Source: Caldanaerobius fijiensis DSM 17918
GTDB taxonomy: Bacteria; Bacillota; Thermoanaerobacteria; Thermoanaerobacterales; Caldanaerobiaceae
Reading direction: 5' to 3'
Length of the DNA stretch: 64,000 nucleotides
Assembly: GCF_900129075.1 (NCBI RefSeq)
Contig: NZ_FQVH01000007.1
Span: 4,417-68,416 of the forward strand
Part shown: positions 17,623-27,433 of the stretch, piece after piece
How the letters are laid out: the number at the start of each line of letters is the position of its first letter
Position numbering within the stretch: the stretch's first letter is position 1
Translations under genes and position numbers: made by a program
The notes under the pieces: generated by a model
Databases searched by the model: none
The model's input: the letters and a program-made list of their open reading frames with translations, nothing else
Told to the model about the DNA's origin: nothing

Positions 17623-19125
17623 ATGCAGTACACGAGCACCCGAGACACAAAAAAGTCCTTTAAGTCAGCAGATGTGATAAAAGCAGGTATCTCGTCAGAC
17701 GGGGGACTGTTTTTACCTGAATACATCCCGAAAATAGATTTTGATAAATTAACTGAAATGATAAATAAAAACTATATACAAAGAGCTATTGATATACTGG
17801 AATTATTTCTCACAGATTTCACGGTCGATGAAATAGAGCAGGTGGTATCATCGGCGTATAATCATGAAAAATTTGACGATGATCGCATTGCACCCCTTCA
17901 CAAGTTAAATAAAAACACCCATATCCTGGAACTGTGGCACGGGCCCACCTATGCTTTTAAAGACATGGCGCTACAGATACTTCCCCATCTTCTCGTAAAA
18001 TCAGCGCAAAAGACAGGTGACATGAGCAAATTTGCCATACTGGTGGCCACATCGGGGGATACGGGCAAAGCAGCACTGGAGGGATTTGCCGATGTAGAAG
18101 GAACTTATATAATCGTATTTTACCCTGAACAGGGCGTAAGCCACATGCAAAAGCTGCAGATGATCACCCAGGAAGGAAATAATGTCGCTGCAATAGGAGT
18201 TATCGGTAACTTTGACGATGCTCAGACGGGGGTTAAAGCGATATTTAACGATAGAGAGTTTAATGAAAAACTAAATGCCAGCAGCATAAAATTATCTTCA
18301 GCTAATTCTATTAACTGGGGAAGATTGCTGCCCCAAATCGTGTATTATATCTCCGCCTATGTGGATCTGGTAAAATCAGAGAATATTAAAATGGGCGATA
18401 AAGTAAATGTAGTGGTCCCAACGGGCAACTTTGGAAATATATTGGCAGCTTATTACGCCAGGGAGATGGGTATCCCTATCGGCAAACTCATATGCGCATC
18501 CAACGCCAACAAAGTGCTTACAGACTTTATAAGAACGGGAATATACGACAGAAGAAGGGAGCTCAAAAAGACCATTTCACCCTCTATGGATATCCTGGTA
18601 TCCAGCAATCTTGAAAGGCTTTTATTCGAACTCTATGACAGAGACGACCACAAAATCAAGCAGATGATGGACCTTTTGATGAAAAAAGGCGTATACGAGA
18701 TAGACGCCTATGTGCTTGAAAAGCTGCAGTCGACATTCTACGCCAGTTACGCCGATGACACAGAGACCATGAAAAGCATAAAAGCCGTTTACGATGAATA
18801 CCATTATGTCGTTGACACCCATACAGCTGTGGGCTTAAAGGTCCTTGAAGACTACAGGAGAGAAACTGGTGATAATACCATGACAGTAGTGGCATCAACC
18901 GCCAGTCCATATAAATTCCCTGAAAGCGTGCTCTCAGCACTCAATGTGCCTATTGAGCCCGGTCAGGATGAGTTCTCACTTTTGGATGTCCTATCAGACA
19001 TCAGTGGATTGGCCATACCTGAAAACCTGAAAAAGCTCAAAGGAACAGAAATCCGCCATAAAATGGTATGCAAAAAAGATGAGATGAAAAAAATGGTGGA
19101 GGATATATTAATTTATCGCAATTAA
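17623..19125 (+). CDS. thrC: Threonine synthase, long form
   Basis: Converts O-phosphohomoserine to threonine using pyridoxal phosphate. The 500-residue length and the N-terminus MQYTSTRDTKKSFKSADVI mark the longer class, as in E. coli and yeast, rather than the roughly 350-residue Bacillus form. The PLP lysine is K113 in HGPTYAFKDMALQ, and the phosphate-binding segment is VPTGNFGN. It stands alone, with a promoter and a weak hairpin, and without hom or thrB. Confidence 0.95.
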   Translation: MQYTSTRDTKKSFKSADVIKAGISSDGGLFLPEYIPKIDFDKLTEMINKNYIQRAIDILELFLTDFTVDEIEQVVSSAYNHEKFDDDRIAPLHKLNKNTHILELWHGPTYAFKDMALQILPHLLVKSAQKTGDMSKFAILVATSGDTGKAALEGFADVEGTYIIVFYPEQGVSHMQKLQMITQEGNNVAAIGVIGNFDDAQTGVKAIFNDREFNEKLNASSIKLSSANSINWGRLLPQIVYYISAYVDLVKSENIKMGDKVNVVVPTGNFGNILAAYYAREMGIPIGKLICASNANKVLTDFIRTGIYDRRRELKKTISPSMDILVSSNLERLLFELYDRDDHKIKQMMDLLMKKGVYEIDAYVLEKLQSTFYASYADDTETMKSIKAVYDEYHYVVDTHTAVGLKVLEDYRRETGDNTMTVVASTASPYKFPESVLSALNVPIEPGQDEFSLLDVLSDISGLAIPENLKKLKGTEIRHKMVCKKDEMKKMVEDILIYRN

Positions 19126-19140
19126 GCAAAGTTTAAATAA

Positions 19141-19170
19141 GACCGGCATCTGCCGGTCAATATTGATTTT
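19141..19170 (+). terminator. Terminator after thrC
   Basis: GACCGGCATCTGCCGGTC forms a compact stem, followed after a few bases by a T run. Confidence 0.55.
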
Positions 19171-19185
19171 TGGGCAAGTATTGGA

Positions 19186-19908
19186 TTATATTACTGCTTC
19201 GGCAATAAGCACAAATGACTTATCGATATCAAAAGGCTGTTTGTCAAATCCACCGTAGAATATAATATTTTTGAAATCAGCTTGTGCTAACAACTGTTTT
19301 AATGTGTAACTTTTAAGTGGTAACAATTTAACTGTGTTTTGGAACTTCTGATCGTCAACAGATAATTGTGTTATAAAATCAATGCGTCCCTTTTCATCTA
19401 TATGATATTTTCGCTCAAACACGAGATTTTTTTCTGTATTAATGACAGTAGGCAAGTTTTCGATGTTATAATTAAGGATTCTGTCAAAGTTGATGATCTG
19501 CAGAAGCAGTTTACCTTGATCCTTTAAAATCCTGTGAAATTCGCACAAAGCTTTTAAAACGGCATTCTCATCGCTTAAATGAACCAGCGAATTTCCCATA
19601 CACATTACAGCATCAAAGCTTTTTGTATTTATAATTGAAAGATCTGTCATGTCTCCAACGTAAAAATCGATAGATAGATTTTGCTCAAGGGCTTTTTTTG
19701 AAGCAATATCTATCATGTCACGGCTTAAATCAATGCCAGTCATATTGTATCCTACTTTTGCCAGCTCAATGGTATAATTACCCGAACCGCAGGCCACATC
19801 CAGCACTTTGGAACCAGCATCAAAAATACTTTTAACCAGGTTTATCTGGCTTTCTTCCACCGGGAAAATATCGTCATAGTATTTGCTAATCTCTTCATAA
19901 AAACCCAT
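19186..19908 (-). CDS. Class I SAM-dependent methyltransferase, substrate unknown
   Basis: The start at 19908 follows AAAGGTGAT, giving 240 residues; a longer reading overlaps speA and has no ribosome site. Motif I is VLDVACGSGNYTIELA, motif II GIDLSRDMI, with FDAVMCMGNSLVHL at motif IV. This is the Methyltransf_25/11 type acting on small molecules or proteins. It lies 13 bp downstream of speA on the same strand and is probably in its operon, but no function can be derived from that. Confidence 0.8.
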   Translation of the reverse strand: MGFYEEISKYYDDIFPVEESQINLVKSIFDAGSKVLDVACGSGNYTIELAKVGYNMTGIDLSRDMIDIASKKALEQNLSIDFYVGDMTDLSIINTKSFDAVMCMGNSLVHLSDENAVLKALCEFHRILKDQGKLLLQIINFDRILNYNIENLPTVINTEKNLVFERKYHIDEKGRIDFITQLSVDDQKFQNTVKLLPLKSYTLKQLLAQADFKNIIFYGGFDKQPFDIDKSFVLIAEAVI

Positions 19909-19921
19909 ATTGATCACCTTT

Positions 19922-21397
19922 CTAGTATTTATATAAAACTTTAATTTTCCCCTTATCCACGCCCTGTACCCTTTCATACCTCCCTATCAATTTAATGACC
20001 TCTTTTGTGATGATCTCTCCGGGGCAGAGCACAGGTATCCCCGGAGGATACGGTACTATAAAACCACCGCAGATCATGCCTTCCGCTTCATTTAATGGCA
20101 CTTCTGCCTTTGGCGAATAATAGGCCTGCCGTGGAGTAAGCGCCATCGGCGGCAAAGAGATATCCACATCTTCCACAGATAAACGCCCTCTTTTATGGAG
20201 CTTTTTGGCCATATCCATAAGGGCCTTTTCAAGCACACCCACGGTGGATTGGTCATCAGCCAGCGTTATCATTGCCAGTCCGTTATAAGGGTCGGACATC
20301 TCCAGCTGAACCTTATATTCCTGCCTTAAAATCCTCTCAATATCATATCCACTGTATCCCCAATGGGACATGTTTATTATAAGCTTTGTGGCATCAAAGC
20401 CTGCTATTCCATATCGCCCTATCATCTCATCCCCAGGGCATACTACACCCGCATCCCTCAACTGCCGCCGCAGTTTTATGGACATATCAATAGCCCTTTC
20501 CAGCATACTCTTGCCCTGTCCCTCCATCAATGCCCTGGCATAATCCAATGATGCCATGAGCATATAAGAAGGGCTAGTGGACTGTACCAGCCTCAACGCC
20601 TCTCTTACCCGCTCTATGTTTACATTATCGGACTTCACATGGAGATAAGCTGTTTGCGTAAAAGCACACAACGTCTTATGGGCGCTCTGTACGACCATAT
20701 CAGCACCCTGGGCAAGGGCATCAGCCGGTAATCTTTTACTGAAATGAAGATGGGCGCCATGAGCTTCATCCACCAGTAGCAATTTACCCCTCTTGTGTAC
20801 TTCCTCGGCAATAGACTTGATATCAAGACAATAACCGTAATAATTTGGGCTTGTAATAACCACAGCCCTGGCTTCAGGGCACCTGTCCATAGCATATATC
20901 ACATCCTGGGCAGTTACCCCCATGGCTACTCCATATTCCTTGCAATAGGACGGAAGCAAATAATAGGGTCTTATACCACCCAGTATCATGGCGTTATAAA
21001 CCGACCTGTGGCTATTCCTCATAACAATAACCCTATCGTCGGGATCTAAAACGCCCAGCATCATGGCGTACACGCCGGCAGTAGAGCCATTTACTATAAA
21101 AAAAGTACGATCAGCTCCAAAGGCTTGAGCCGCCAATTCTTCCGCCTTTTTTATAGGGCCTTCAGGGTAATGAAGATTATCAAGGCCCGGAATTTCCGTA
21201 AGGTCCATTTCTATTATATGTTCAAAGCTACTGCTTCCGGGCCTTCCACCACCATTAACATCAAGTTTAATGAAACCTCTCCCCTGCTTATGACCTGGCA
21301 TGTGCATGGGAACAACCCCTTCGGCTATATAGCCCTCCAGCGCTTCTAAAAGCGGCACTTGTATATTAAAATCGCGGAGCTCTTCTTGCTTTTTCAT
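19922..21397 (-). CDS. speA: Orn/Lys/Arg decarboxylase family protein (YaaO/SpeA type)
   Basis: A fold-type I PLP enzyme, most likely arginine decarboxylase leading to agmatine and polyamines; lysine is a possible alternative substrate. Length is 491. The N-terminus carries the family signature VPMHMPGHKQGRGF, the cofactor aspartate is D210 in VDEAHGAH, and the PLP lysine is K241 in QSAHKTL. In Bacillus the homolog yaaO lies directly upstream of tmk, so this gene is part of the conserved block, displaced here by about 4 kb of inserted genes. Confidence 0.9.
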   Translation of the reverse strand: MKKQEELRDFNIQVPLLEALEGYIAEGVVPMHMPGHKQGRGFIKLDVNGGGRPGSSSFEHIIEMDLTEIPGLDNLHYPEGPIKKAEELAAQAFGADRTFFIVNGSTAGVYAMMLGVLDPDDRVIVMRNSHRSVYNAMILGGIRPYYLLPSYCKEYGVAMGVTAQDVIYAMDRCPEARAVVITSPNYYGYCLDIKSIAEEVHKRGKLLLVDEAHGAHLHFSKRLPADALAQGADMVVQSAHKTLCAFTQTAYLHVKSDNVNIERVREALRLVQSTSPSYMLMASLDYARALMEGQGKSMLERAIDMSIKLRRQLRDAGVVCPGDEMIGRYGIAGFDATKLIINMSHWGYSGYDIERILRQEYKVQLEMSDPYNGLAMITLADDQSTVGVLEKALMDMAKKLHKRGRLSVEDVDISLPPMALTPRQAYYSPKAEVPLNEAEGMICGGFIVPYPPGIPVLCPGEIITKEVIKLIGRYERVQGVDKGKIKVLYKY

Positions 21398-21415
21398 GTC
21401 ACCTACCTCTTTTTC

Positions 21416-22486
21416 TTATTTCTTTTTAGCAGTGTGCTCAATCAAGTCCAGTATAAGCCTTGTGGCATCATTGAGCTGGCTTTTTTCCATGGCTTTAATG
21501 TACTGACTGCGCTTTTCATACAGCTGGTTTATCTTTTCCAATAGGATTTTTTCACTGGCCTCCTCTTCCTGGAGCACCATACTGTAACCCTGCTTTTCAA
21601 AAGAGCGGGCATTGAGTATCTGGTCACCCCTGCTGGCTTGCTTTGATAGAGGTATTAAAAGGGCAGGCTTTTTAAGCGCAAGTAGCTCAAATATAGCATT
21701 GGCTCCCGCTCTGGATATACATATATCTGCCGCTGCCATAATTGAAGGCAACTCATCGGATACGAATTCAAATTGCTTATATCCACTAAGTTTTTCAAGT
21801 CCAGGGTCTATATTGCCTTTACCGCATATATGTACAACTTGAAATCTGCGGAGCAACTCTGGAAGTATGGCTCTCACAAGGTTATTTATTTTTACAGAGC
21901 CCAGGCTTCCTCCCATGACAAGCAATACAGGCTTTCTGGACGTAAAATTGCAAAGGGCGAGCCCTTCTTCCCTGGACCCGGTAAACAATTGGCTTCGCAC
22001 AGGATTCCCTGTCAAAACCCCTTTTCCTTCTGGCAGATGTTCCAGGGTCTCAGGAAATGTAGCGCAAATTTTTGTAGCAAACGGCAGTGAAATTTTATTG
22101 GCAAGACCTGGGGTCATATCTGATTCATGGAGTATAACAGGAATTCTATTGATCCAGGCACCTATAACCACAGGGACGGATACAAATCCCCCCTTAGAGA
22201 AGACAATATCCGGCTTTAACCTTCTCAAAAGCAATGTAGCCTGAAACAAACCCTGTATCACCAGCAGGGGGTCAGTCAAATTTTTCATAGAAAAATATCT
22301 ACGCAATTTTCCTGTTGAAACTTTATAATATGGTATATTGGTCTTCTCCACCAATTCTCTTTCAATACCATTATAGCTGCCTATATATGCAATATCCCAA
22401 TTCCGTCGCCTGAGTTCAGGCACCAGAGCCAGATTGGGCATCACATGGCCGGCACTGCCTCCCCCAGTTAAAACAATCTTCTTCAC
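21416..22486 (-). CDS. murG: UDP-GlcNAc:undecaprenyl-PP-MurNAc-pentapeptide GlcNAc transferase
   Basis: MurG adds N-acetylglucosamine to lipid I to form lipid II at the inner face of the membrane. The 356 residues have the GT28 pattern: N-terminal glycine loop [62 protein letters not shown], then the C-terminal donor domain with [11 protein letters not shown] and [13 protein letters not shown]. No other cell-wall gene flanks it, so it is an off-cluster copy, as occurs in several clostridia. It sits 18 bp upstream of speA. Confidence 0.92.
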   Translation of the reverse strand: MKKIVLTGGGSAGHVMPNLALVPELRRRNWDIAYIGSYNGIERELVEKTNIPYYKVSTGKLRRYFSMKNLTDPLLVIQGLFQATLLLRRLKPDIVFSKGGFVSVPVVIGAWINRIPVILHESDMTPGLANKISLPFATKICATFPETLEHLPEGKGVLTGNPVRSQLFTGSREEGLALCNFTSRKPVLLVMGGSLGSVKINNLVRAILPELLRRFQVVHICGKGNIDPGLEKLSGYKQFEFVSDELPSIMAAADICISRAGANAIFELLALKKPALLIPLSKQASRGDQILNARSFEKQGYSMVLQEEEASEKILLEKINQLYEKRSQYIKAMEKSQLNDATRLILDLIEHTAKKK

Positions 22487-22504
22487 GGTTCAAGCCCCTT
22501 TCCA

Positions 22505-24826
22505 TCACATTTTGATGCTCAACGAAGAAACATTGTTATTAGGTATTATCTTCACCCCCAACTCTTCAACCTTATATGACGCACCGTCCACTGATTTTAT
22601 CTCTTTTATTCCCCTTAGCACCACACTCCACGGCTTTGTAGCCCCCTCAATTTTTACCTCAATAACATCCCTGATCCGTTTCGCAGTAAATTTAACTTCA
22701 GGTTTGCCGCTCAAATCATACACCGTAGTAGATGCACAGGCACCGTCTTCTAATCCAAAGATCTGGAACACTACACCATCTGCATAATCGTAGTCCGGTC
22801 TGGTGTCTTCACGTCCTGTAGCGATGACGCTATTAGGTCGCACCATAAGCGGTATACTCATGTAGCCATGTTTTTCTGTTCTCCAGCTGCCACCTTCCAC
22901 CACTTCACCGGTAAAATAGTTGGTCCAGTGGCCTTTTGGAAGATAGTAAGTCGCGATTCCGTTCTCATTAAATATAGGAGCTACGAGTAGAGAATCACCC
23001 AGCATATACTGCTTATCTAAATAATAACAGGTAGGATCATCTGTAAACTCTAGCACCATCGCCCTCATCACAGGAATACCCTTATATGCTGCCTCACACG
23101 CTGCACTGAACAGATACGGCATAAGGCTGCACTTTAATTTTGTAAAGAAGCGTAAAACATCCACCGCTTCTTCATCGTACAGCCACGGCACCTTATACGC
23201 CTTACTGCCATGAAGCCGGCTGTGAGATGACAACAAACCAAAGGCTACCCATCTTTTGTATATATCAGGTGTAGCGGTGCTCTCAAAACCTCCTATATCA
23301 TGGCTCCAGAATCCAAACCCCGACAGACACAGGGATAGCCCTCCCCGTAAGCTTTCAGCCATAGATTCATATGTGGCGTAACAATCTCCTCCCCAGTGCA
23401 CAGGAAATTGTTGACTGCCAGCTGTAGCCGACCTGGCAAACAATACGGCATTTTCCTTGCTAAACTTTTCGCAGAGAACATTATAGACCACTTTATTATA
23501 GAGATATGTATAATAATTATGCATTTTTTCAGGATCTGAACCGTCGTAATATACCACGTCCGTGGGTATTCTCTCTCCAAAATCCGTCTTGAAACAGTCT
23601 ACGCCCATATCCAGCAGTCTTCTCAATTTATCGGCGTACCATTGGCAGGCCTCAGGGTTAGTAAAGTCCACTATACCCATACCAGGCTGCCACAAATCCC
23701 ACTGCCATACGTCTCCATTGGGCTTTTTCAACAGATACCCTTTTTCCATAGCCTCATCAAATAGCCTGGATTTCTGAGCGATATAGGGATTTATCCATAC
23801 ACATATCTTCAGGCCTTTTTCCTTCAGGCGTTTTAACATGTTTTCCGGCTCTGGAAAGCACCTTTCGTCCCATTCAAAATCGCACCACTGAAATTCCTTC
23901 ATCCAGAAACAATCAAAATGAAAAACGTGGAGGGGTATATCTCTTTCTGCCATGCCATCGATAAAACGGGTAACGGTTTTTTCATCGTAATCCGTCAGGA
24001 AAGACGTGGTCAACCACAGGCCAAAAGACCATGCTGGCGGCAATGCCGGCCTGCCGGTAAGAGCTGTATAATTCTCTAACACTTCTTTCATGGAAGGACC
24101 ATTGATTATATAGTATTCAAGGTATTCTCCTGGAACGCTGAATTGAACCTTGGACACCCTTTCAGATGCTATTTCATAAGATACACAACCAGGATCATTG
24201 ACAAAAACGCCGTACCCTTTGTTGGTTATATAAAATGGTATGTTTTTGTACGCCTGTTCACTGCTGGTTCCCCCGTCTCTATTCCATATATCCACCACCT
24301 GACCGTTTTTAACAAACGGGGTAAAGCGCTCGCCCAGACCGTAGACGCACTCATCCACACCTAAATCCAGCTGTTCGCGCATAAATGTACTGCCATCTTC
24401 TGTGGTAATGTACGCCATACTCTTATAGCCACTGCCAGTTATGCGCCTATCGCCGCTATAAAAATCTATTGACCAGCCGCCAGTCTTTTTAATTTTCACG
24501 GTCAAAGTTCCGCTGGTAAGGCTGACGAAGCCATCTTCATCTTTGATGTCAACTTTTAAATTATCCTGTTTATTGATAGTAAACTCTGGCCCCTTTTTGC
24601 GTTTCCCTTTAAAATGAAATGCCTGTATGCATATAACATTTTCTCTCGGAGAAGAAAATCTGACGGTCAATAAAGGACCACTCAATGTATCTCCTCTATC
24701 CCTCAAATGAAAATATGGCGCGTATACTGTTACAGAGTTTTCATCAAATTCAACGCTATTAACCTCTGCTGCGCCATATATATTTACACCTTTTCTCACC
24801 AACCAATTGCCGTCTGTAAACTTCAC
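22505..24826 (-). CDS. yicI: GH31 alpha-xylosidase (YicI-like)
   Basis: Cleaves alpha-xylosyl residues from xyloglucan-type or isoprimeverose oligosaccharides. The 773-residue protein lacks a signal peptide, so it acts inside the cell on imported sugars. The catalytic nucleophile is D415 in FKTDFGERIP and the acid/base is D481 in WGGDC, almost the numbering of E. coli YicI. The N-terminal beta-sandwich has YGLGERFTPF. There are no transporter or regulator genes next to it. It lies 18 bp before murG on the same strand. Confidence 0.92.
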   Translation of the reverse strand: MKFTDGNWLVRKGVNIYGAAEVNSVEFDENSVTVYAPYFHLRDRGDTLSGPLLTVRFSSPRENVICIQAFHFKGKRKKGPEFTINKQDNLKVDIKDEDGFVSLTSGTLTVKIKKTGGWSIDFYSGDRRITGSGYKSMAYITTEDGSTFMREQLDLGVDECVYGLGERFTPFVKNGQVVDIWNRDGGTSSEQAYKNIPFYITNKGYGVFVNDPGCVSYEIASERVSKVQFSVPGEYLEYYIINGPSMKEVLENYTALTGRPALPPAWSFGLWLTTSFLTDYDEKTVTRFIDGMAERDIPLHVFHFDCFWMKEFQWCDFEWDERCFPEPENMLKRLKEKGLKICVWINPYIAQKSRLFDEAMEKGYLLKKPNGDVWQWDLWQPGMGIVDFTNPEACQWYADKLRRLLDMGVDCFKTDFGERIPTDVVYYDGSDPEKMHNYYTYLYNKVVYNVLCEKFSKENAVLFARSATAGSQQFPVHWGGDCYATYESMAESLRGGLSLCLSGFGFWSHDIGGFESTATPDIYKRWVAFGLLSSHSRLHGSKAYKVPWLYDEEAVDVLRFFTKLKCSLMPYLFSAACEAAYKGIPVMRAMVLEFTDDPTCYYLDKQYMLGDSLLVAPIFNENGIATYYLPKGHWTNYFTGEVVEGGSWRTEKHGYMSIPLMVRPNSVIATGREDTRPDYDYADGVVFQIFGLEDGACASTTVYDLSGKPEVKFTAKRIRDVIEVKIEGATKPWSVVLRGIKEIKSVDGASYKVEELGVKIIPNNNVSSLSIKM

Positions 24827-24953
24827 AAAAACATCCCCTCTCTCTTTCTTCCTTATTACATTTTTTCTAAACTATCGCAAAAATCTTCACCTTATAGACG
24901 ACTAAGCTTATATTTAATTTATTTTCATTATATCACGAATTATGCCATAACAA

Positions 24954-24991
24954 AAAATACAGGGGCTATTTTATTAACCATCCTGTATTTT
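24954..24991 (-). terminator. Terminator of gin
   Basis: AAAATACAGG pairs with CCTGTATTTT across an 18-nt loop and continues into a T run on the minus strand; it touches the gin stop codon. Confidence 0.7.
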
Positions 24992-25191
24992 CACACATTG
25001 ACGTTATCCTCTTCTTTTATATGGTCATCCCATATGGCTTTCATGCATTCTTTATAATATTCGTATTTTTCATCTTCAGGGGATGTGTTTATTATGTCAT
25101 ACTGGCAATCAGTACATATGTATTTATCAAAAACATATATGCCATCAAGTTTTTCCTGACCGCACACAAAGCATATCTTATTTTCATCCAT
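24991..25191 (-). CDS. csfB: Anti-sigma factor Gin (CsfB family)
   Basis: Gin/CsfB is a small zinc protein that keeps sigma-G (and sigma-E) inactive at the wrong time or place during sporulation. The 66 residues carry C7-x2-C10 and C26-x2-C29, with the family phrase CGQEKLDGIYVFDKYIC and a terminal helix YEYYKECMKAIW. The position fits too: csfB lies between bofA and yaaO in Bacillus, and here it lies between bofA and speA. Confidence 0.88.
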   Translation of the reverse strand: MDENKICFVCGQEKLDGIYVFDKYICTDCQYDIINTSPEDEKYEYYKECMKAIWDDHIKEEDNVNV

Positions 25192-25309
25192 AATACACCA
25201 GCCCTTTCCCTTTTTATTACTATTATCACCTCACAATAAGCATTTTATTCAAAATTTTATTTATACAGCCAGTTTATGATATAATTAATATGAAAGGAAG
25301 GGATATTCA

Positions 25310-26473
25310 TTGAAAGACCTTTTAATAAAAAAAATCGAAGAACTTCGAGGAACGGTGTTTGAGCTCAACGAATTTTTATATAGAAATCCTGAACCAGGAA
25401 ACCAGGAGTTCGCCGCCTGCGAAAAAATATGTTCCATTTTAATCCAACATGGCTTTGACATTCAAAAAAATTATCTTGGCATCCCAACGGCATTTAGGGC
25501 TACATACGGAAATGGAAAGCCTTCTATAGCCTATCTCTGCGAATACGACGCATTGCCTGAAATAGGTCACGGCTGCGGGCACAATATGATAAGTGCCATG
25601 AGCATCGCAGCAGCTATCGCGTTAAGAGAAGCTGTAAACAGCATAGGTGGTCAAATTGTGGTACTGGGTTGTCCTGCCGAAGAAACCAATGGCGCCAAAG
25701 TAGCTATGGCAGAAAGAGGTACTTTTAATGATATAGACGTGGCATTGATGGTACACCCTTCTGACGTAACAAGAGAAAGCGGGACATCTCTGGCCATGGA
25801 AGCCCTCCAGTTCGAATACATAGGCAAATCAGCCCATGCTGCTGCTAACCCTGAGGACGGTATAAATGCCCTAGATGGCGTTATTCTTCTATTTAACTCC
25901 ATAAACGCCTTGAGGCAACACGTAAAATCAGACGTAAGGATACACGGCATAATAAAAGAAGGTGGTGTAGCCGCTAACATCATACCCGATAGGGCCGTAG
26001 CACAATTTTACGTAAGGTCTGAGAGTTCGGCGTACCTGAAAGAAGTAGTAAAAAAAGTAAAGGATTGTGCCCATGGTGCAGCATTGGCCACAGGGTGCAC
26101 TTTAAATATATCCAATTATGAACTATCTTACGATAATATGATCCCAAACAGCACTCTTCAACAGGCTTTCAGTAAAAACCTCAAAGACCTCGGAGTAGAG
26201 CACATAGAACCTCCCAAAAAAACATCGGGTTCATCGGACATAGGTAATGTCAGTCACGTTGTCCCGGCTATCCAGCCATATATAGGTATAACCCAAAAGC
26301 ATATACCATCGCACACAAGGGAATTTGCTGATGCTACGCAAACAGAATATGCCAGAGAAATGCTCATTAAAGCTGCAACAGCATTGGCCCTTACGGGTTA
26401 TGACATAATAACAGATGAGACCCTTTTGTACCGTATCAAAAAAGAGTTTCTGGATTCACAAAAGGCCGAATAG
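25310..26473 (+). CDS. M20 family amidohydrolase (AbgB-like)
   Basis: A dimetal peptidase/amidohydrolase of the M20D group, related to p-aminobenzoyl-glutamate hydrolase and aminoacylases. The start is a TTG at 25310 behind AGGAAGGG, giving 387 residues. Metal ligands appear in GHGCGHNM, CPAEETNGAK and VHPSD, and the lid domain begins FEYIGKSAHAAANPEDG. The histidine in QKHIPSHTREFA closes the site. It is divergent from gin. The real substrate is unknown. Confidence 0.85.
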   Translation: MKDLLIKKIEELRGTVFELNEFLYRNPEPGNQEFAACEKICSILIQHGFDIQKNYLGIPTAFRATYGNGKPSIAYLCEYDALPEIGHGCGHNMISAMSIAAAIALREAVNSIGGQIVVLGCPAEETNGAKVAMAERGTFNDIDVALMVHPSDVTRESGTSLAMEALQFEYIGKSAHAAANPEDGINALDGVILLFNSINALRQHVKSDVRIHGIIKEGGVAANIIPDRAVAQFYVRSESSAYLKEVVKKVKDCAHGAALATGCTLNISNYELSYDNMIPNSTLQQAFSKNLKDLGVEHIEPPKKTSGSSDIGNVSHVVPAIQPYIGITQKHIPSHTREFADATQTEYAREMLIKAATALALTGYDIITDETLLYRIKKEFLDSQKAE

Positions 26474-26491
26474 GCCTTCTGTTATTTTGCC

Positions 26492-26848
26492 TTATCTCTT
26501 TCCCTCTTGTGGAGTACCATACATGTACGGCCTCTTTTCGTTTTTATCCATTTTACCTTCTACAGCCTTTTGAGCATCAAACCTGTCCAGTATGGGAATA
26601 TTCATAAGCCTTATAAATATGTCAGCCCATTCTTCTTGTTCTTCCTGGGCCCCTAATCCTTTTTTGACAGCATTTATGTACTCACCTATTTCCGACGTTA
26701 TAAGGGCCATAAGGTAAAACTTCAAAACTTTCATTGCAAACTGTTCTCCCCAATCTCTGGAAAGAGATGTATATATCATGTCCCATTCCTTTTTAAAGCC
26801 TTTATCTATCAGCAATCTATCAATTCGCTCTTCCATTTCTTTTATCAT
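26492..26848 (-). CDS. MazG-like nucleotide pyrophosphohydrolase
   Basis: An all-alpha 118-residue protein with the MazG/dUTPase-like metal pattern: EIGEYINA on one helix and EEQEEWADIFIRL on the next, followed by the family tail KMDKNEKRPYMYG. Such enzymes remove pyrophosphate from non-canonical NTPs. It overlaps the upstream uracil-DNA glycosylase gene by 4 bases. A pool-cleaning enzyme coupled with a uracil-removing enzyme makes biological sense. Confidence 0.75.
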   Translation of the reverse strand: MIKEMEERIDRLLIDKGFKKEWDMIYTSLSRDWGEQFAMKVLKFYLMALITSEIGEYINAVKKGLGAQEEQEEWADIFIRLMNIPILDRFDAQKAVEGKMDKNEKRPYMYGTPQEGKR

Positions 26849-27423
26849 ACTGCTCTCTCCTCTCCTCTTAGCCTGTGGTATAGTTCAACTATCTTTTTAA
26901 AATCCTGCCTTGTAAGCTCTATCTTTGATGTATCTCTGAGAATGGCTGCCGGATGAAACGTCGGGATAAGGTAGACGCCCTTTCGCTCAATGATATTACC
27001 CCTTATCTGAGTTATCTTTGCTTTTCGGTCTATAATATATTTCATCGCCGTAGCACCAAGGCATACGATTATCTTTGGCGCTATAATCGCGACCTGATTT
27101 CTCAAATAAGGCAAACACGCTTCCGCTTCCTCATCCGTAGGCACCCTATTGCCCGGCGGTCTACATTTGACAATATTGGCGATATATACCTCTTCTCTTT
27201 TCAAGCCAACCTCAGCCATCAATTTGTCCAATAACTGACCTGCTCTACCCACAAAAGGTCTTCCTTGAAGATCTTCGTCTTTCCCCGGCCCTTCTCCCAC
27301 AAACATGATATCCGCCCTTAGGTTACCTTCACCAAATACAACGCTGTTTCTGCCCTCATGAAGCGGGCACTTAGTACATTCCATGCACTCACTGTAAAGA
27401 TCTCTTAAATTTTTCAGCGCCAT
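26845..27423 (-). CDS. udg: Uracil-DNA glycosylase, family 4 (iron-sulfur)
   Basis: Removes uracil from DNA, with family 4 being typical of thermophiles and many clostridia. The 192-residue protein starts with the cysteines of a [4Fe-4S] cluster (ECMECTKCP; further Cys in VKCRPPGNR and EEAEACLP). Active-site motif 1 is GEGPGKDEDLQGRPFVGRAG, with motif 2 in PTFHPAAIL. It shares 4 bases with the following MazG-like gene. Confidence 0.93.
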   Translation of the reverse strand: MALKNLRDLYSECMECTKCPLHEGRNSVVFGEGNLRADIMFVGEGPGKDEDLQGRPFVGRAGQLLDKLMAEVGLKREEVYIANIVKCRPPGNRVPTDEEAEACLPYLRNQVAIIAPKIIVCLGATAMKYIIDRKAKITQIRGNIIERKGVYLIPTFHPAAILRDTSKIELTRQDFKKIVELYHRLRGEERAV

Positions 27424-27433
27424 CCAACATCAC

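Noticed and set aside
24860-24950. Promoter for the alpha-xylosidase gene
   Set aside because: A TATAAT is present on the minus strand at 24932-24927 but the matching -35 is too weak to list.
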